NCBI GenBank assembly: GCA_016840245.1
Contig: JAEOST010000359.1
Location: forward strand, 1 to 5,681
Source: Candidatus Thorarchaeota archaeon
GTDB lineage: Archaea > Asgardarchaeota > Thorarchaeia > Thorarchaeales > Thorarchaeaceae
Length of the DNA: 5,681 nucleotides
Direction of reading: 5' to 3'
Below, in pieces: positions 4,034 through 5,681 of this stretch (position 1 is the stretch's first letter; every line of letters begins with the position of its first letter). The notes beneath the pieces are model-generated. The model was not told the origin of the DNA. It worked only from the letters and a program-made list of their open reading frames with translations, and searched no databases. A program made the translations under genes and the position numbers.

Positions 4034-5681
4034 CCCGAACTCAGCAAGTAGGTACAGCCCTCTTTCTACTTATCATACTAATTTCAGTCCTAACTCCGGC
4101 AATCAATGAAATCGAAGACAACATCGTTATGCTCCCAACAATTGAATTAACCGAAATCAGAAACGGTCCAGAAAACACGGGTCATGTAATAACCTCTACT
4201 CCATTCAATCTCAGTTCAGAGTATATAATACGGAACGAGACCCCATTCAAAGGCGAGTATGGGTGGTGGGTTGATTCAAAACAAGGCTATGTCGAACCTG
4301 AATCCAATGGTGTCAACATACATCTACAAGGGTCTCCTTTTGATACATGTTCAGTGACACTGGCTCGTGATTTCGTGCTCCCACTAGGGAATCTGTCCTT
4401 TGTAGACGTAGAACTCGATCTGAAGGGATTATCTGGAATCAGTGAGGTCAATCTCACGTTTTCGTATCCCAAGGAAGACCGGTATAGTATAAACTGGCCA
4501 TACAATCGTGTGCATGAAACTATGATGATTAATGAAGGAGATAGCAAACAAATCCATCTACCAGTGGACCTCACTGATTATGAATCATTGCACTATAAAG
4601 CACCTTTTGGAGAAGTTGAAGTTTCTATCTCAATAAGCTGCACATTCCGAGCATCTATCTTACTGAATGGCTTTCTTTTTACAGTAACTTCGGATGTAGA
4701 TCTATGCCCAGTAACAATCGATTATCAAGATCAAGACGGAATAAGCATTTTTTCTAACCCTGACGAAGGACGTGTTGTAGCCGGACCCTTGAGAACTCAT
4801 ATCGGATCCATTTACTACTTTCCAGATGAAGTGAATGAAACTTTTCTAGTACCTGCAGGGCTTTACGAATTGGACATGACTCACTGGACAAGTTTCTTCC
4901 GTGTTGACCTTAATGTAACCGTGGGGCAACATTTTCTAGTTGAACTTCGTCTTGATGTGGTCCGTTTACATTTTCGCGTATATCCACTCATTCCCTTTGT
5001 ATGGGTAATTACCGCCTACCACGGACATCATGTAGTTTATCCAAATGATGCTACATACTACTTTCCACGATGGGAGATACATGCAAAGCCACTAGAAAGC
5101 AACCTGCAATTCCCGGAACAAACGATATCACTCCCCGAAGGACTCCGAGAGGGTGTTTTAGAGTTCAAATATGATTATTATCCATTCATAGGTTTACCAA
5201 GTTCGTTTCCACGTTTTATCATTGTATCCCTTTTTGTATTCTTGGCCTCATATTGGGTGATTTCAATTCTCTTCACAATGGAGCCATCTAGAATTATCAA
5301 ACTAATTAGAAATCCACGTACTATCACAGTTGTACTTCTTGGATTTGCTTTCCTTCTACCTTGGATTCAGTATACTGATTGGCACCATTCAATCTTTTCA
5401 GATTGGCATGAGGTCCGTCATGTGTTAAGATGGGGTACATTACCAGTTGAATACTGGAGTTCTGCACCGAATCTAACAGTGCTTGTTACCCCCCTACTCA
5501 TTGATTGGTTGTTCTCTATCCTTGGAATGATCATCTACGGTTCAGTACTTGCTACTTTGATTTTAGATCTAGTAAGTGGGCATACTCGAAAGTCAGAACG
5601 AGGTTTCACACGCTCCGTGCTTTTCCTTGTTGTATTCTGTTGCATTGCAGTCTTTATCCCCTATCATCCAAATCAACTTCC
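4030..5681 (+). CDS. Large membrane-anchored, probably glycosylated surface protein, partial (3' end beyond window)
   Basis: The frame stays open for at least 550 codons and runs off the window. I do not recognise the family. An N-terminal hydrophobic segment (7-24, VGTALFLLIILISVLTPA) is a signal peptide or anchor. Residues 25-395 look extracytoplasmic: beta-rich, aromatic, with N-glycosylation sequons at Asn60, 69, 121, 141, 269 and 295, and one more at 481 between membrane spans. Residues 275-320 (PAGLYELDM...VDLNVTVGQHFLVELRLDV) suggest a small beta-sandwich like carboxypeptidase-regulatory domains. Membrane spans follow at about 396-416, 431-448, 482-515 (one long or two) and 529-545. 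Short basic stretches RIIKLIRNPR (421-430) and HTRKSERGFTR (518-528) are likely cytoplasmic loops. ATG 4030 is chosen because the signal segment follows it. A TTG at 3982, preceded by GAGAGGA, would add 16 polar residues. The role is unknown: surface, envelope or sensor protein. Confidence 0.85.
   Translation, partial: MTRTQQVGTALFLLIILISVLTPAINEIEDNIVMLPTIELTEIRNGPENTGHVITSTPFNLSSEYIIRNETPFKGEYGWWVDSKQGYVEPESNGVNIHLQGSPFDTCSVTLARDFVLPLGNLSFVDVELDLKGLSGISEVNLTFSYPKEDRYSINWPYNRVHETMMINEGDSKQIHLPVDLTDYESLHYKAPFGEVEVSISISCTFRASILLNGFLFTVTSDVDLCPVTIDYQDQDGISIFSNPDEGRVVAGPLRTHIGSIYYFPDEVNETFLVPAGLYELDMTHWTSFFRVDLNVTVGQHFLVELRLDVVRLHFRVYPLIPFVWVITAYHGHHVVYPNDATYYFPRWEIHAKPLESNLQFPEQTISLPEGLREGVLEFKYDYYPFIGLPSSFPRFIIVSLFVFLASYWVISILFTMEPSRIIKLIRNPRTITVVLLGFAFLLPWIQYTDWHHSIFSDWHEVRHVLRWGTLPVEYWSSAPNLTVLVTPLLIDWLFSILGMIIYGSVLATLILDLVSGHTRKSERGFTRSVLFLVVFCCIAVFIPYHPNQL

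Noticed and set aside
4287..4574. Minus-strand 95-residue frame
   Set aside because: It is opposite a 550-codon open frame with a signal segment, sequons and membrane spans, which is clearly the real gene.
1..5681. Mobile element, CRISPR array, tRNA or rRNA, toxin-antitoxin or defence island
   Set aside because: I saw no terminal repeats, transposase or integrase motifs, regularly spaced repeats, tRNA-like arms or typical defence domains.

Overview
The window most likely comes from an Asgard archaeon, and Thorarchaeota would fit its moderate GC content. The inference rests on gene content: a strikingly Rab-like small GTPase sits beside archaeal-type genes (a COG3199 ATP-NAD kinase-like protein, a DUF5714 zinc-ribbon protein, and a membrane protein rich in N-glycosylation sequons). 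There are no introns, gene spacing is prokaryotic, and there are Shine-Dalgarno-like and TATA-like elements. No rRNA or tRNA is present to fix the lineage, so the assignment is inference.

Layout. Positions 1-60 hold only the tail of an unseen upstream region. A plus-strand group follows: Rab-like GTPase (61-609), an unrecognised 192-residue protein (692-1270), and an ATP-NAD kinase-like protein (1287-2417). The last two are 16 nt apart and look co-transcribed; the GTPase is 82 nt upstream and may or may not share the transcript. A perfect 7-bp dyad followed by seven T's (2460-2496) ends the group. The DUF5714 protein (2503-3228, minus strand) converges on it.

A 130-bp divergent intergenic region (3229-3358) separates the DUF5714 gene from an O6-alkylguanine-DNA alkyltransferase gene (plus strand, 3359-3913). 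Near its centre is a perfect 17-bp dyad (GTTATCA-CTC-TGATAAC), flanked by two copies of a TATA-like GATATGAAT. This resembles a shared operator between divergent promoters. The right end is one long reading frame (4030 to the window edge, at least 550 codons). It encodes an N-terminal signal anchor, a ~370-residue extracytoplasmic part with six sequons, and then several membrane spans. A TATA-like box and a 21-codon upstream ORF whose stop overlaps the main ATG (ATGA) precede it.

How the genes work together: no single pathway joins them. The GTPase would belong to the expanded Asgard GTPase repertoire, the kinase-like protein to NADP(H) supply or a related phosphorylation, and the alkyltransferase to DNA repair. 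The roles of the DUF5714, 192-residue and membrane proteins are unknown. I found no clear defence system, mobile element, CRISPR array or RNA gene. The points most worth following are the Rab-like GTPase without a lipidation site, the unknown protein beside it, the divergent operator, and the overlapping upstream ORF.
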